A stretch of 64,000 nt of DNA from an uncultured Ruminococcus sp. (GCA_947169885.1 CAMVRM010000008.1:1-64000), one strand, 5' to 3'. Shown: positions 35,080-44,596, numbered from the stretch's first letter. The notes: generated from the letters alone by a model not told the origin. Program-made: numbers and translations.

Positions 35080-36103
35080 CAAAAAATTCTCATGGGCAGC
35101 CGCCTACGGAACGCTGCTGACGGCGTTTACGGTTTATGCTGTTCTTGATGTATTCGTTATACCTCATGAATATTCCGCAGTAAAGCAGTCGGCAAGTAAT
35201 ACGGAAATTCGGACTTATTCCACGAATAGTACGGAAATAGGGACTTATTCTTCCGTGCAGGGAACTCAGAACGAAACGCCGCCCACTGCTCACCGTTCTC
35301 TTATTGACGAAGCAACAGGCAAAAAGACCACAACAGAAGCACCCGAAACTCTCCCTGATGCCGCCGCAGAAGTTCAGGTCACAGCTGACAGCTACTCAGA
35401 CGGTAACGTTTCTGTTACGATCAACGAATACCGTGTGAATGACACGACAGTTTACGCCGCAGATGTTTATTTGAGTTCACCCGACTATCTCAAAACGGCG
35501 CTTGCACAGGGGATCTTCGGTAGAAACGTTACCGAAGCAACTTCCGATATTGCGGCAGAATCGGGCGCATTACTAGCGATAAACGGCGATTTTTACGGAG
35601 CGCATCAGAGCGGCTATGTTATCCGAAACGGCGTGCTGTACCGTGACACTGCGAGCCGTGATGCCGAGGACTTGGTGATATATTCCGACGGCAGTTTCGG
35701 GATAGTGAACGAGAACGATGTTTCCGCACATGAACTTCTCGAACAGGGAGCTGTGCAGGTGCTTTCGTTCGGTCCTGCGCTTGTGGAGCAGGGAAGTATC
35801 TCCGTCACCGAGTCTGACGAGGTTGGAAAAGCCATGGCGAGCAATCCCCGAACGGCTATCGGCGTTTATGATGACCTGCACTATGCTTTCGTAGTGTCTG
35901 ACGGGCGCACAGACGAGAGTGAAGGCTTGACGCTCTATCAGCTTGCGGAGTTCATGCAGTCGCTGGGTGTCAGCACCGCTTATAACTTAGACGGCGGCGG
36001 TTCTTCCACAATGGTATTCAACGGAACGGTCATAAACAACCCAACAACAGGCGGCAGCCGCATAAAGGAAAGGAGCGTGAGTGACATTGTTTACATCGGA
36101 TAA
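35072..36103 (+). CDS. Phosphodiester glycosidase (NAGPA) domain protein, membrane-anchored
   Basis: A 343-aa protein with an N-terminal membrane anchor (about 9-30). A low-complexity Ser/Thr stretch has a short internal repeat (NTEIRTYS / STEIGTYS). A C-terminal NAGPA domain (about 115-340) contains LLAINGDFYG, NPRTAIGVYDD and NLDGGGSSTM. The family removes phosphodiester-linked sugars or acts in exopolysaccharide and teichoic-acid turnover. It is coupled to the GT2-GtrA gene, which points to surface glycan work outside the membrane. Confidence 0.85.
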   Translation: MFNKKFSWAAAYGTLLTAFTVYAVLDVFVIPHEYSAVKQSASNTEIRTYSTNSTEIGTYSSVQGTQNETPPTAHRSLIDEATGKKTTTEAPETLPDAAAEVQVTADSYSDGNVSVTINEYRVNDTTVYAADVYLSSPDYLKTALAQGIFGRNVTEATSDIAAESGALLAINGDFYGAHQSGYVIRNGVLYRDTASRDAEDLVIYSDGSFGIVNENDVSAHELLEQGAVQVLSFGPALVEQGSISVTESDEVGKAMASNPRTAIGVYDDLHYAFVVSDGRTDESEGLTLYQLAEFMQSLGVSTAYNLDGGGSSTMVFNGTVINNPTTGGSRIKERSVSDIVYIG

Positions 36104-36503
36104 ACATCGCCTTGCAAAATACACGCTGGCATACATAGCAGTTTCGGCGTTCTGTTCGGTGTTCGGGGCAGTGTATGAGCATTTCAGCTATGAAGTGTGG
36201 TCGGTTTTCATGATCTATTCGTTCACAGTTCCGCTTATGCTGGGTGCGTTTCCGCTTGCAGTTCTTCTTGTCAGCCGCCGAAGACTTCCCGACAGAACGG
36301 TGATAAATCTTCAAGCCTCGGGCATAGCGGCGCTCACAGTTGGCTGCATCTACAAAGGAATGTTGGAAATATACGGCACGGAAAACTCGCTGTCGGTCGT
36401 TTACTGGATAGTCGGCGGAGCGTTCATGCTCGCTTCTTACCTTGCTTATCGGTTCAAGCCGAGACTATCTGCAAAAAAAGACAGCCTTAAACAGATGAAC
36501 TGA
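36081..36503 (+). CDS. Small four-helix membrane protein of unknown function
   Basis: A 140-aa protein with four hydrophobic segments (about 15-32, 40-62, 78-94 and 104-124) and a basic tail. Start GTG 36081 has AAGGAGC just upstream, inside the 3' end of the NAGPA gene (23-base overlap), so it belongs to the same operon. No family is recognised. The setting suggests a part in surface glycan assembly. Confidence 0.6.
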   Translation: MTLFTSDKHRLAKYTLAYIAVSAFCSVFGAVYEHFSYEVWSVFMIYSFTVPLMLGAFPLAVLLVSRRRLPDRTVINLQASGIAALTVGCIYKGMLEIYGTENSLSVVYWIVGGAFMLASYLAYRFKPRLSAKKDSLKQMN

Positions 36504-36610
36504 CACTATCTCACGGGTACATTTCACTTAATTTTCATACTAATATTCATTATTTGGAAATATCTATCGTGTATAATAAATAGATAATATTTCTGTTTAA
36601 GGAGAAAAGT

Positions 36611-37609
36611 ATGGGAAAAGGCATAGAGACAGGCAGGGGAGATAAGGATTTTATCCCCGAGGATGATTACGAATACGAACGAAAGCTTGCCGAGGAAGAA
36701 CAGCAGCGCCGTGCCGAAGCGGAAGAACGTCAGCAGAAACTTGCTGAGGAGCGCCGACAGCGTGAACGTCAGGCTCGTGAAGCAAGAGATCGCCGCATCG
36801 CTCAGGACAAGCTCGACCTCATGAAAATGAAGGCAGGCATCGCCACCGAGGACGAGGAGATAAAAGAGGAACACACCGAAAAGCGTGAACTTCACGGCTG
36901 GGAAAAAGTTTCTAACATATGGTATCACGATAAGATGTGGATAATTTTAGGCACATTTTTTGCGCTGGTCATCGGGTTCATAATTTATGATACGGTCACG
37001 AAAGTCGACCCCGATGTTGAGATACTTCTCATCTGCGACAACGTTCTGCAAAATGACGAGTCAGCAAAACTTCTCGAAAAGCGCATTGAGCAGTACACCC
37101 CCGACATAAACGGTGACGGAAATGTAAAGGTACAAGTGATAATCTGTCCGCTCAATGACTACAAATACAACATGATATATCAGACAAACAGTCAGAAATT
37201 CTTCGCAAACTTGCAGCAGGACAGGATAATCATGGTGCTGACCGACTCGAACACCGACCCCGATTTGCAGGCGCTCATGACGACCGAACTGCCCGCAAAG
37301 ATACCCGACAATCCTTACATTGATGATAAGGGGCTGTCCCTGAACTTCGGTTTTCTTGCCGAGGAACTTAATGCGCCGCTCCTGCCGAATGATATACACC
37401 TGTGTATGCGCCGCCCGGTCAACACGCTTGACGGGAATATCGAGGATATGCAGAAGAACTTCGACAGAGACTTGCAGATAATCACCGACCTTGCAAATGC
37501 ACTCGCTCAGCAGGCAAAAGAGACAGGCGATGAAGGCTTGAAGACCGAGCCGACACCTGCTGACCCCTCGGCTGTTACTTCACTTTCTTCCGACAGTTCA
37601 GGTAAATAA
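36611..37609 (+). CDS. Single-span membrane protein with a long charged coiled coil
   Basis: A 332-aa protein. Residues 20-75 are a Glu/Arg/Gln-rich coiled coil (EEEQQRRAEAEERQQKLAEE). One membrane helix follows at about 113-132 (IILGTFFALVIGFIIY). The outer domain of about 190 residues has beta-alpha character and contains a single calcium-loop-like DINGDGN near residue 160. It ends in a Pro/Thr/Ser tail. AAGGAG precedes ATG 36611. A terminator follows. No family is recognised; the single DxNxDG loop is not a dockerin, which needs two. Confidence 0.6.
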   Translation: MGKGIETGRGDKDFIPEDDYEYERKLAEEEQQRRAEAEERQQKLAEERRQRERQAREARDRRIAQDKLDLMKMKAGIATEDEEIKEEHTEKRELHGWEKVSNIWYHDKMWIILGTFFALVIGFIIYDTVTKVDPDVEILLICDNVLQNDESAKLLEKRIEQYTPDINGDGNVKVQVIICPLNDYKYNMIYQTNSQKFFANLQQDRIIMVLTDSNTDPDLQALMTTELPAKIPDNPYIDDKGLSLNFGFLAEELNAPLLPNDIHLCMRRPVNTLDGNIEDMQKNFDRDLQIITDLANALAQQAKETGDEGLKTEPTPADPSAVTSLSSDSSGK

Positions 37610-37621
37610 AATACATTTTTT

Positions 37622-37666
37622 AGCCGCAGTGTTACGCCGAAAACAACTCTGCGGCTTTTTCTTTTT
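37622..37666 (+). terminator. Rho-independent terminator
   Basis: Arms AGCCGCAG / CTGCGGCT followed by a long T-rich run. Confidence 0.85.
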
Positions 37667-37739
37667 GTATGAACTCACAAATAAGTATATTTAAATTTAG
37701 AATTCCGTGATATTTTTTACGATTTTTTGAAATTAATGG

Positions 37740-37768
37740 TTGACAAATATTTGCAGGCGTGCTATAAT
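37740..37768 (+). promoter_or_regulatory. Perfect-consensus promoter of the first SGNH hydrolase
   Basis: TTGACA, 17-bp spacer, TATAAT, with a leader of about 75 bases before ATG 37850. Confidence 0.88.
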
Positions 37769-37849
37769 GAATGTGTAAGATTTGTGTATTTTCTGTTTAC
37801 AGTGTGAAATTACTGTGCGGCTAAAAACACAAAAAAGGAGGAAATAAAT

Positions 37850-39478
37850 ATGGTTAAAAAGATCATGGCGGCTGCTTCTGCGGCTGCACTTCTCAGCACA
37901 TATGCAGCAATGGGTGCAAGTGCTGAGGAAACTTCCGAAAAAAAATTCAATTATGTTGCACTGGGCGACAGCGTCGCAGCAGGTTACGGCGTTGAAGAGG
38001 GTGCGCCTGCTGACCGTGGAATTTTACTGACCGATGAACTGTTGGCAAACCCTATCACTCAGGCTTATCCTGCACTGTTCGGCGAATATGTCAAGGGACT
38101 TGCAGAAGCAAAGGGCTATACTTCCGGATCTGTTAACCTGTCAACTTCCGCATATACTGCGGCTGACGTTCAGCAGGTCATCATGACCGAGGGCTATAAG
38201 AGCATGATAGGTGAGGCAGTCATTAATTTTCTTTCTCCCGGTGAGTCGGTCGCAGTACTGGAAAAGTATCATGATATTTTTCATGAGTATCTTCCCGATG
38301 CCGATCTGGTGACTATCGAACTTGGCGGAAATGATATTATGCTCGGTATGACTCTTCCTATGATACAGAATGAAAATCCTGTAATAATGGCTATCGGTCT
38401 GTCTGTCCTTTTCACCATGATAAACGGTGATGTTGAAATGGGTATGGCAATGGGCAACTCCATAATCGAGAGCAACAAGGACAAGATCACCGCTGAAACT
38501 ATTGCAGAAGCTGCTGAGTATTTCACTACTTTCTCAGAGCAGGCGCTGGAACTTGCTGTCGGTGCGGCAGTGAACGTGGGCGGAGTTGTCGATGCTGTTA
38601 AAGCAGTAAACCCCGATGTTGACATAGCTGTTCTCGGTATGTTCAATCCCTATGATACATACTTCCTCAGCGAGGAACACGTTAATGACATCGTTAACAT
38701 GATGCGTGAGGAGTTCAAGACCGCTCTGGAAATGTTTTTCGAGAATCTTCCCTTTGAACTTCCCGAGGATTTTGATATTAATGACGTTATCCCCGATGAA
38801 TTCAAGAAAGAGAAGCTTCCTGCTATGCGCATAAAAGCTCCCGAAGATGCTGAGTCTTTCGAGGAACTTCTTAAAGAACTCGATGAGATGACAAAAGAAG
38901 AACTTGAAAAGCTGTTTCAGGAATGGCTCGACAAGATAGGCTATCCTTTTGCTTATGCGGTTTCAGGCAGGGCAGTTCAGCCTGTTTTTGATACTCTTAA
39001 CGAAAACTTGGAAAAAGTTTCTGAGGAGAAGGGCGTTATTTACGTTGATATTACAAGCGTTTCTCCCGAAATGAACTTTGACCCGCACCCGGATGCTGAG
39101 GGTCACGCTGAGATAGCAGAAATACTCAAAGCACAGCTTACAGATCTTATAAATTCAAGGCTGGTTGAAGATACCGAAGAATCTGTTCCCGATGTTTCGA
39201 CTCCCGACTCTTCTTCCGAGAGTGGATCAGAGCCGACTGATTCAAGTTCCGTGAACGACACTTCTTCCACAGCGGACAGCAGCTCGACTGCTGATTCAAG
39301 CTCAACTGCTTCGAGTTCTTCAACGGCTTCTTCGTCCTCAACTGCTCAGGTAACAAATTCTGCTGTTGCTAAAACAGGCGGCGAGAATCCGAACACAGGT
39401 GTTGCAACCGGTCTCTATGCAGGTTCGGCACTCTTACTTGCAGCTGTTATTCTCGTTAAGAAAAAGAACAGTAACTGA
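37850..39478 (+). CDS. Secreted, wall-anchored SGNH (GDSL-type) hydrolase, copy 1
   Basis: A 542-aa exported esterase-like protein. The signal peptide (1-26) ends ASA-EE. The SGNH blocks are GDSVAAGYG (block I), LGGNDI (block III) and DPHPDAEGH (block V with the catalytic Asp-His). An insertion rich in Glu/Phe helices lies between 260 and 350. A Ser/Thr/Asp linker (about 445-505) leads to NPNTG, a hydrophobic helix and KKKN, a sortase-type sorting signal. GGAGG precedes ATG 37850. It is paralogous to 41559-43220. The substrate (acetylated polysaccharide or lipid) is unknown. Confidence 0.85.
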   Translation: MVKKIMAAASAAALLSTYAAMGASAEETSEKKFNYVALGDSVAAGYGVEEGAPADRGILLTDELLANPITQAYPALFGEYVKGLAEAKGYTSGSVNLSTSAYTAADVQQVIMTEGYKSMIGEAVINFLSPGESVAVLEKYHDIFHEYLPDADLVTIELGGNDIMLGMTLPMIQNENPVIMAIGLSVLFTMINGDVEMGMAMGNSIIESNKDKITAETIAEAAEYFTTFSEQALELAVGAAVNVGGVVDAVKAVNPDVDIAVLGMFNPYDTYFLSEEHVNDIVNMMREEFKTALEMFFENLPFELPEDFDINDVIPDEFKKEKLPAMRIKAPEDAESFEELLKELDEMTKEELEKLFQEWLDKIGYPFAYAVSGRAVQPVFDTLNENLEKVSEEKGVIYVDITSVSPEMNFDPHPDAEGHAEIAEILKAQLTDLINSRLVEDTEESVPDVSTPDSSSESGSEPTDSSSVNDTSSTADSSSTADSSSTASSSSTASSSSTAQVTNSAVAKTGGENPNTGVATGLYAGSALLLAAVILVKKKNSN

Positions 39479-39500
39479 TAAATAATTACTTAGGAATGAC

Positions 39501-39537
39501 AAAAGGCTGCATAGAAACATACTGTGCAGTCTTTTTT
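39501..39537 (+). terminator. Rho-independent terminator of SGNH copy 1
   Basis: Arms AGGCTGCATAG / CTGTGCAGTCT followed by TTTTTT. Confidence 0.85.
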
Positions 39538-39556
39538 ACGATTTTTTGTTTTTTAC

Positions 39557-39585
39557 TTGACAAAATTTTTGATTTGTGTTATAAT
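39557..39585 (+). promoter_or_regulatory. Perfect-consensus promoter of the AMP-ligase gene
   Basis: TTGACA, 17-bp spacer, TATAAT, with the -10 box 77 bases before ATG 39663. It probably also drives SGNH copy 2. Confidence 0.88.
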
Positions 39586-39662
39586 ATCTGTGTACCTTTT
39601 ATGTATACTTTGTTAGAAGGTGGAAAATAAAATCAGGAAAGTAAATGAAAGGAATGATGGTA

Positions 39663-41531
39663 ATGAGCAAAGTAACCGGTATCAATACATCTACTATCGT
39701 AAGAAAGTTTCCCGAATGGGCAAAGGTAGACCGAAATATAAACGGAGTCGATATTTACAACATGAATATTTTTGATAATATCATGACGTTCAATCAGGAT
39801 AACCTTGACGGTCCTGCGATCGACTATTACGGAACAGTAGTGACTTATGGTGAGCTGCCGAAACTAAGAGATTCTTATGCAAGAGCGCTTATGCTCGCAG
39901 GTGTGAAGAAAGGCGATGTTGTAACGCTTTGTATGCCTGTAAGCATTGAGAATCTTATGCTGCTGTTCGCCTGCAATCTTATAAATGCTATAAGCAACAA
40001 TGTGAACTTCCTGTTCCTGAAAAATGATTTTCAGCTGTACACGCTCGACAAGAAGTCTGAGATAATCGTTACTCTTGATGCGTATCTGCCGTATTTTGTG
40101 GATCATCTCGAAAACAGCAACATCAAAAAAGTGCTTGTCATGAGCCTTGACGATATGCTCCCTCCAGAGAAAAAAGGTATCTTCCTCGACACGTCAGAGA
40201 TGCCCGAGAAAATGAAAGAGGTATTCGACTTTGACAAGATAAGGGACTGCCTTATGAATCTTGACAAGGTAAAAGGTGTTGAGTTCATTCCGCTGGAGCA
40301 GATGAGGAAAATGGGCGAACAGAGCGATCTTCCTCTGCCGAAAGGTCCTACCGATCTCGACAGAGACATCAGCTATTTCTACACCAGCGGCACTACCAAC
40401 AAACCTAAGTGCGTTGTATATAAGGAATATTCGCTCAATGCCTATGTTGAGATGCACGCAGGTCTGGATACACGGAACTATGTCGGCGAACGCAATTATC
40501 AGTGCATTCCTTTGACCCACATGACGGGCGAAAGAGTGTGCGCTATCATGCCGCTTGCAAGAGGCGGTACACTTGTTCCCAGACCTATCTACAACAAGAG
40601 AGTATTCGCAAGAGACTTGTCGGAAACAAGGTGCAATGTTGTTGTTGCAACGGGAAGCTTCTACCTCGAAGGTGTTAAACAGGGCGTTATTAGCCCGACC
40701 GCTCTTGCTGAACTGAACCGTCCCTCATCGGGCGGCGAGCCTGTAAATGTCAGCGCTGTCCGCAAGATCGACAAGTGGCTCAAAGCTAACGGCTGTGATA
40801 TTCGCTTCTCGCTTGGCGGAGGTGCCAGCGAGGAAGGCGGCGTTACTCTTGTTACATACTTCATGAACGAGGAGACAAAGACCAATGAAACGGGTCTGCC
40901 TCTTGAACCGCACGTTCATGTAAAGCTTGTGGACGATGACGGCAACCTTATCGAAGAAAACGAAGTCCTCGGCAATCTTCACGCAACAAGTCCTGCCGCA
41001 GCTGACCGCTATCTTGACAATCCGCAGGCAACTGCCGAACGCTGGTATATCGATGAAAACGGCACAAAATGGGGCGTTACGGGCGACATTGCTGTAAGAC
41101 ACGCTGACGGTTCTTACCACATTTTAGGCAGAGCATCCGATTCGTATGTTGATGTAAACGGCAAAAGAGTTTATCTGTTCATGATCGAGTATGAACTTGA
41201 CGAAAACGATCCTATCATCGAGTGGGAGATAAGTGCTTTTAAGAACGATAAGAACAGCTATGATGTTGCAGGTCAGATAATCCTTGAAACGGACAACAAA
41301 CAGCCCAAGGCTGAACTTATCGAGTATTTCTGCAAGAAGTATGGTCTGAATTCTGTCAAGTTCTACGATGAGTTTGAAACGGGTGAGATCACAGGAAAAC
41401 GTGACTATATCCTGCTTACTCACGATTATGAGGGCTATTATTCGCCCTGTGATGCAGAATATCTTTACAAGATCAATTACTCCGAGGACGGCACGACAAC
41501 AAGAGTAAAGATACGTAAAGACGAAATATAA
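39663..41531 (+). CDS. AMP-forming acyl-CoA synthetase/ligase family protein
   Basis: A 622-aa cytoplasmic ANL-superfamily enzyme. The ATP-binding P-loop reads YTSGTTNKPKCVVYK. Later motifs are NETGLPLEP, WGVTGDIAVRHADGSYHILG and RASDSYVDVNGKRV. The N-terminal domain is typical (VTYGELPKLRDSYARALMLA). The acid substrate cannot be told from sequence. ATG 39663, with AAGGA about nine bases upstream, is preferred to an in-frame ATG at 39645. It lies between two secreted SGNH hydrolases, 27 bases before copy 2, so a shared pathway (for example, use of an acid released outside) is possible. Confidence 0.82.
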   Translation: MSKVTGINTSTIVRKFPEWAKVDRNINGVDIYNMNIFDNIMTFNQDNLDGPAIDYYGTVVTYGELPKLRDSYARALMLAGVKKGDVVTLCMPVSIENLMLLFACNLINAISNNVNFLFLKNDFQLYTLDKKSEIIVTLDAYLPYFVDHLENSNIKKVLVMSLDDMLPPEKKGIFLDTSEMPEKMKEVFDFDKIRDCLMNLDKVKGVEFIPLEQMRKMGEQSDLPLPKGPTDLDRDISYFYTSGTTNKPKCVVYKEYSLNAYVEMHAGLDTRNYVGERNYQCIPLTHMTGERVCAIMPLARGGTLVPRPIYNKRVFARDLSETRCNVVVATGSFYLEGVKQGVISPTALAELNRPSSGGEPVNVSAVRKIDKWLKANGCDIRFSLGGGASEEGGVTLVTYFMNEETKTNETGLPLEPHVHVKLVDDDGNLIEENEVLGNLHATSPAAADRYLDNPQATAERWYIDENGTKWGVTGDIAVRHADGSYHILGRASDSYVDVNGKRVYLFMIEYELDENDPIIEWEISAFKNDKNSYDVAGQIILETDNKQPKAELIEYFCKKYGLNSVKFYDEFETGEITGKRDYILLTHDYEGYYSPCDAEYLYKINYSEDGTTTRVKIRKDEI

Positions 41532-41558
41532 TTATAATATAAAATGGAGGAAAAAATT

Positions 41559-43220
41559 ATGATGAAGAAGATAGTTGCGGCTGCTTCTGCGGCTGCACTT
41601 CTCAGCAGTTATGCTGCAATGGGCGCAAGCGCTGAGGAATCAACAAAGAAAACCTATAAGTATGTTGCACTGGGCGACAGCATTTCCGCAGGCTACGGTT
41701 TGGAAGCAGACGAAAATGGCGTTCAGCGTGCGCTTATCCTGAACGATGAACTTCTTGCTGATCCTGTTAAGGAGGCTTACCCTGCAGTTTTCGGCACTTA
41801 TCTTGACGAACTCGCTGCTTCAAAGGGTATCACTGCACAGACTACAAACCTTTCTTTTACTGCTTACCGTGCAGAGGATATTCGTAAAGTCATCCTTGAG
41901 GCCGGCTATAAAGGCGAGGTTGCGGAACTTATCCTTGATACATTTTATTATAAAGGCGCAAGTGATGCTCTTTTACCTTACCACGATTATACGGAGAAGT
42001 ATCTTCCCGAGGCTGACATGGTAAGTATTTGTCTTGGCGGAAATGATATTGTTATGGGACTTGTCGTTCCTATGTCAACCAGCAGCAATCCTATTTTGCA
42101 GGCTATGGGCGTGGCTCTTACTTTAACACTGTTCGATGGTGATGCTACAAAGGCGGTTGGTGCAGCTTATATGCTCCTTGAAAATGCTAAGGACAGCATC
42201 ACTGAGGAAACTGTAAACGAAGCTGTTGAATTCCTCACAGAAGTAAAGGAAAGTGCGCCTGAACTTGTTGCGGCTTCTGCTGCTAACGTCAAAAGCGTTA
42301 TTGACTCTGTTAAGGGCGTAAACAGCGAAGCTGACATCGCTCTGCTGAGTATGTTCAATCCTTACAGCACCTATTTCCTGAGCGAACAGCACCTTGAAGA
42401 CATCTACACCGCTATGCAGGAAGTGTTCAAGAAAGCTATCGAGGAGTTTATCGAGAATCTTCCTTTTGAGCTTCCCGAGGACTTTGATATAAACGATCTT
42501 AAACCCGAAAAGTTCAAGCCCGAGAGAATGTCTGTAAGAAGTGAAAGAGCTGTTAAGGACGCTGAAAGCTTTAAAGACCTTACCGATGATCTTTCCGAGC
42601 TTACCCCCGAGGAGCAGGCACAGCTTGAAGAAATGCTGAACAAGCTTATGAACGACATTGGCTATCCGTTCATGTGTACTCTCGCCGGCGAAAATGTTGA
42701 GCCTCAGATCGCTATGCTTAACGAACAGCTTGAAGATATCGCAGGTGAATATGAGGATGTTTACTTTGTTGACATTTCGGGCATCACAGCCGAGATGAAC
42801 CTTGACCCTCATCCGCTGCCCTCGGGTCACGTTGAGATCGCTGAGCTTATGAAGGCTGCACTGTTCGATGTTATTTCGGACAGAATGGACGCTGCCGCTG
42901 AGGACGATACCTCCGAGCCTGAGACTTCAACTCCCGACACATCGACCCCCGAGACTTCGAGTTCTGAGACATCGACCTCCGATCCTGACAGCGAAACTTC
43001 AACACCCGATTCAAGCTCGTCGACTGACACTTCTTCGGCTGCCGACTCAAGCTCGACTGCTTCTACCGCTTCTTCGACTTCACAGGTAACAAGCACCGCA
43101 GTTGCAAAGACAGGCGGCGAGACTTCCAACCCGAAGACAGGTGCTGCAACAGGTCTGTACGCAGGTTCTGCACTCCTGCTCGCTGCTATTATCTTTGTTA
43201 AGAAAAAGAGCAAAGAATAA
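41559..43220 (+). CDS. Secreted, wall-anchored SGNH (GDSL-type) hydrolase, copy 2
   Basis: A 553-aa paralogue of the protein at 37850 with the same plan. The signal peptide ends ASA-EE. Block I is GDSISAGYG, block III LGGNDIV and block V DPHPLPSGH. A Ser/Thr/Asp/Glu linker leads to NPKTG, then a hydrophobic helix and KKKSKE. GGAGG at 41546 sets ATG 41559; an upstream ATG at 41544 overlaps that site. The signal-peptide DNA is nearly identical to copy 1, while the mature parts have diverged, so the duplication is not recent. It is co-oriented with the AMP ligase and lacks its own clear promoter. Confidence 0.85.
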   Translation: MMKKIVAAASAAALLSSYAAMGASAEESTKKTYKYVALGDSISAGYGLEADENGVQRALILNDELLADPVKEAYPAVFGTYLDELAASKGITAQTTNLSFTAYRAEDIRKVILEAGYKGEVAELILDTFYYKGASDALLPYHDYTEKYLPEADMVSICLGGNDIVMGLVVPMSTSSNPILQAMGVALTLTLFDGDATKAVGAAYMLLENAKDSITEETVNEAVEFLTEVKESAPELVAASAANVKSVIDSVKGVNSEADIALLSMFNPYSTYFLSEQHLEDIYTAMQEVFKKAIEEFIENLPFELPEDFDINDLKPEKFKPERMSVRSERAVKDAESFKDLTDDLSELTPEEQAQLEEMLNKLMNDIGYPFMCTLAGENVEPQIAMLNEQLEDIAGEYEDVYFVDISGITAEMNLDPHPLPSGHVEIAELMKAALFDVISDRMDAAAEDDTSEPETSTPDTSTPETSSSETSTSDPDSETSTPDSSSSTDTSSAADSSSTASTASSTSQVTSTAVAKTGGETSNPKTGAATGLYAGSALLLAAIIFVKKKSKE

Positions 43221-43246
43221 TTAGCAAAAATTAACCAAAATACATA

Positions 43247-43409
43247 AGAACCTGTCTTCACAAGACTCTGTACGTGTCTTTTCAACGATATTCAGTCGCT
43301 TTCTGCGTTGAAAAACCTTGCAGTGCGACAGCACAACTGCGGTTTTTCGCCTTGAAATCGACTAAATCTCGCTGAAAATCCACGCACATTTCTTGTGAAG
43401 ACAGGTTCT
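43247..43409. repeat. Long copy of the family A palindromic element
   Basis: A 163-bp element with the same perfect 19-bp inverted ends as 1730-1819. Its 73-bp centre (43301-43373), absent from the short copy, contains a hairpin with GAAAAACC / GGTTTTTC arms around TTGCAGTGCGACAGCACAAC. That hairpin is shared with the element at 33771-33931. It sits between the SGNH copy 2 stop and its terminator. Confidence 0.85.
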
Positions 43410-43449
43410 AAGGCTGAGTTTCCTGAAAAGAGGGTACTCAGCCTTTTTT
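43410..43449 (+). terminator. Rho-independent terminator after SGNH copy 2
   Basis: A perfect 10-bp stem AAGGCTGAGT / ACTCAGCCTT followed by TTTTTT, directly beside the family A element. Confidence 0.88.
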
Positions 43450-43473
43450 GAGTATTGATCTATCAGACAAATA

Positions 43474-44436
43474 TCAATCTTTCGTCTTTTCAAGCACAGT
43501 GCCTTTGAAGTAATGAAGAAGTATCTCTTTTGCGGACGAACCGCTTTTAGCCATTTCATTTGCGCCGTATTCGCTCATACCTACCAAGTGACCGCATCCC
43601 GAGACATTAAAAACATATTCGCCGTCAGTATATACGCACTCAAAATGTGCGCTTGCAAGCCCCAGTTTCTCACAGAAAGTTTCGCTGTCAAATTCTTTTC
43701 CGCAGACGTTCACTTTGAGAGCAGTGCCTCCCGAAGTGCATTCTGACGGGGTGATCTCTATGCCTTCATCGCCGATAGAAATGCCGAACTCCTCCGCAAG
43801 AATATCTTCAAGTTCGTCGGCAGAAAAGCGCACTTCCGAACGGCATTCGTCCAGTTTTTCGTCATACGGGCTTTCGACCGACACAAGATAGGGAATATCC
43901 TCGCCCCACACGTCAAGAGCGCTCTCTGTCCTGCCGTAAGAAATGCCGTGGAACGCAGGCGCTATCGGTTCGCCGTCAAAAGTCAGCAGATAATTTTCGG
44001 CGTAGTCGGCGGCGGCGTTCATGCGTTTTAACGCCTTCGGATATTCATCACCGTACAGCGTTTTAGCCTGCTGTTCGGTAAAATACGCCTGATAGAGTGA
44101 CCTGTCATCGCTTATGAGCGCACCTCCGAGTTCTTTTGAAGGGCAGGAACGCTCCGCAAGTTCACGCCTTTTGATATACGTTGCCGCAAGAACCGCCTGA
44201 GCTTTCAGTGCTTCTGTTCCGAAGTCGGCAGGCATCTGCGCAAACACCGCCCCGACGATGTATTCGTGCAGAGTTAAGGTTTTTATCTCGCCTGTTTTTG
44301 TCATGAGCATCTTCACGGTCTTTGGTTTTTCGGCGGCAGTCTGCTTTGCAGGGCTTCTTTTGTCGGCGTAGCTCACAAGCGGTATGAGTATTAGTATCAC
44401 CAGTACTGCGCACATTATGCGGATATAGTCTTTCAT
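43474..44436 (-). CDS. SpoIID/LytB domain protein
   Basis: A 320-aa protein with an N-terminal membrane anchor (about 5-24) and a SpoIID domain. Motifs are LHEYIVGAVFAQMP, EALKAQAVLAATYIK and, near the end, GCGHLVGMSEYGANEMA. SpoIID is a peptidoglycan lytic transglycosylase needed for engulfment during sporulation. The lytic acid in the AQMP segment (normally AEMP) appears as Gln in this protein, a notable change. GGAG supports ATG 44436 over close upstream starts. No SpoIIIE, SpoIIM or SpoIIP partner adjoins it. Confidence 0.82.
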   Translation of the reverse strand: MKDYIRIMCAVLVILILIPLVSYADKRSPAKQTAAEKPKTVKMLMTKTGEIKTLTLHEYIVGAVFAQMPADFGTEALKAQAVLAATYIKRRELAERSCPSKELGGALISDDRSLYQAYFTEQQAKTLYGDEYPKALKRMNAAADYAENYLLTFDGEPIAPAFHGISYGRTESALDVWGEDIPYLVSVESPYDEKLDECRSEVRFSADELEDILAEEFGISIGDEGIEITPSECTSGGTALKVNVCGKEFDSETFCEKLGLASAHFECVYTDGEYVFNVSGCGHLVGMSEYGANEMAKSGSSAKEILLHYFKGTVLEKTKD

Positions 44437-44515
44437 TTTCATCACTCCGTTTTATCGTATTGTAAGATATTTCAAACATTTGGACGCTTTTATTTTGATA
44501 ATTTAATATTTTAAC

Positions 44516-44544
44516 TTGACAAAGAGGTAAAAATAGTGTAAAAT
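44516..44544 (+). promoter_or_regulatory. Sigma-A promoter of the citrate synthase gene
   Basis: TTGACA, 17-bp spacer, TAAAAT, about 50 bases before ATG 44597. Confidence 0.85.
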
Positions 44545-44596
44545 AGAAAGTATATTACAGTTCCGCAGGTGCGGAGAAAGTGAGATGATATAAGTA

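Noticed and set aside
36611..37609. DINGDGN loop as a dockerin module
   Set aside because: Only one calcium-type loop is present and the surrounding helices are absent; dockerins need two repeats.
39180..39370. Ser/Thr-rich repeat DNA near the end of SGNH copy 1 as a separate repeat element
   Set aside because: It encodes the wall-spanning linker and has no defined unit or boundary.
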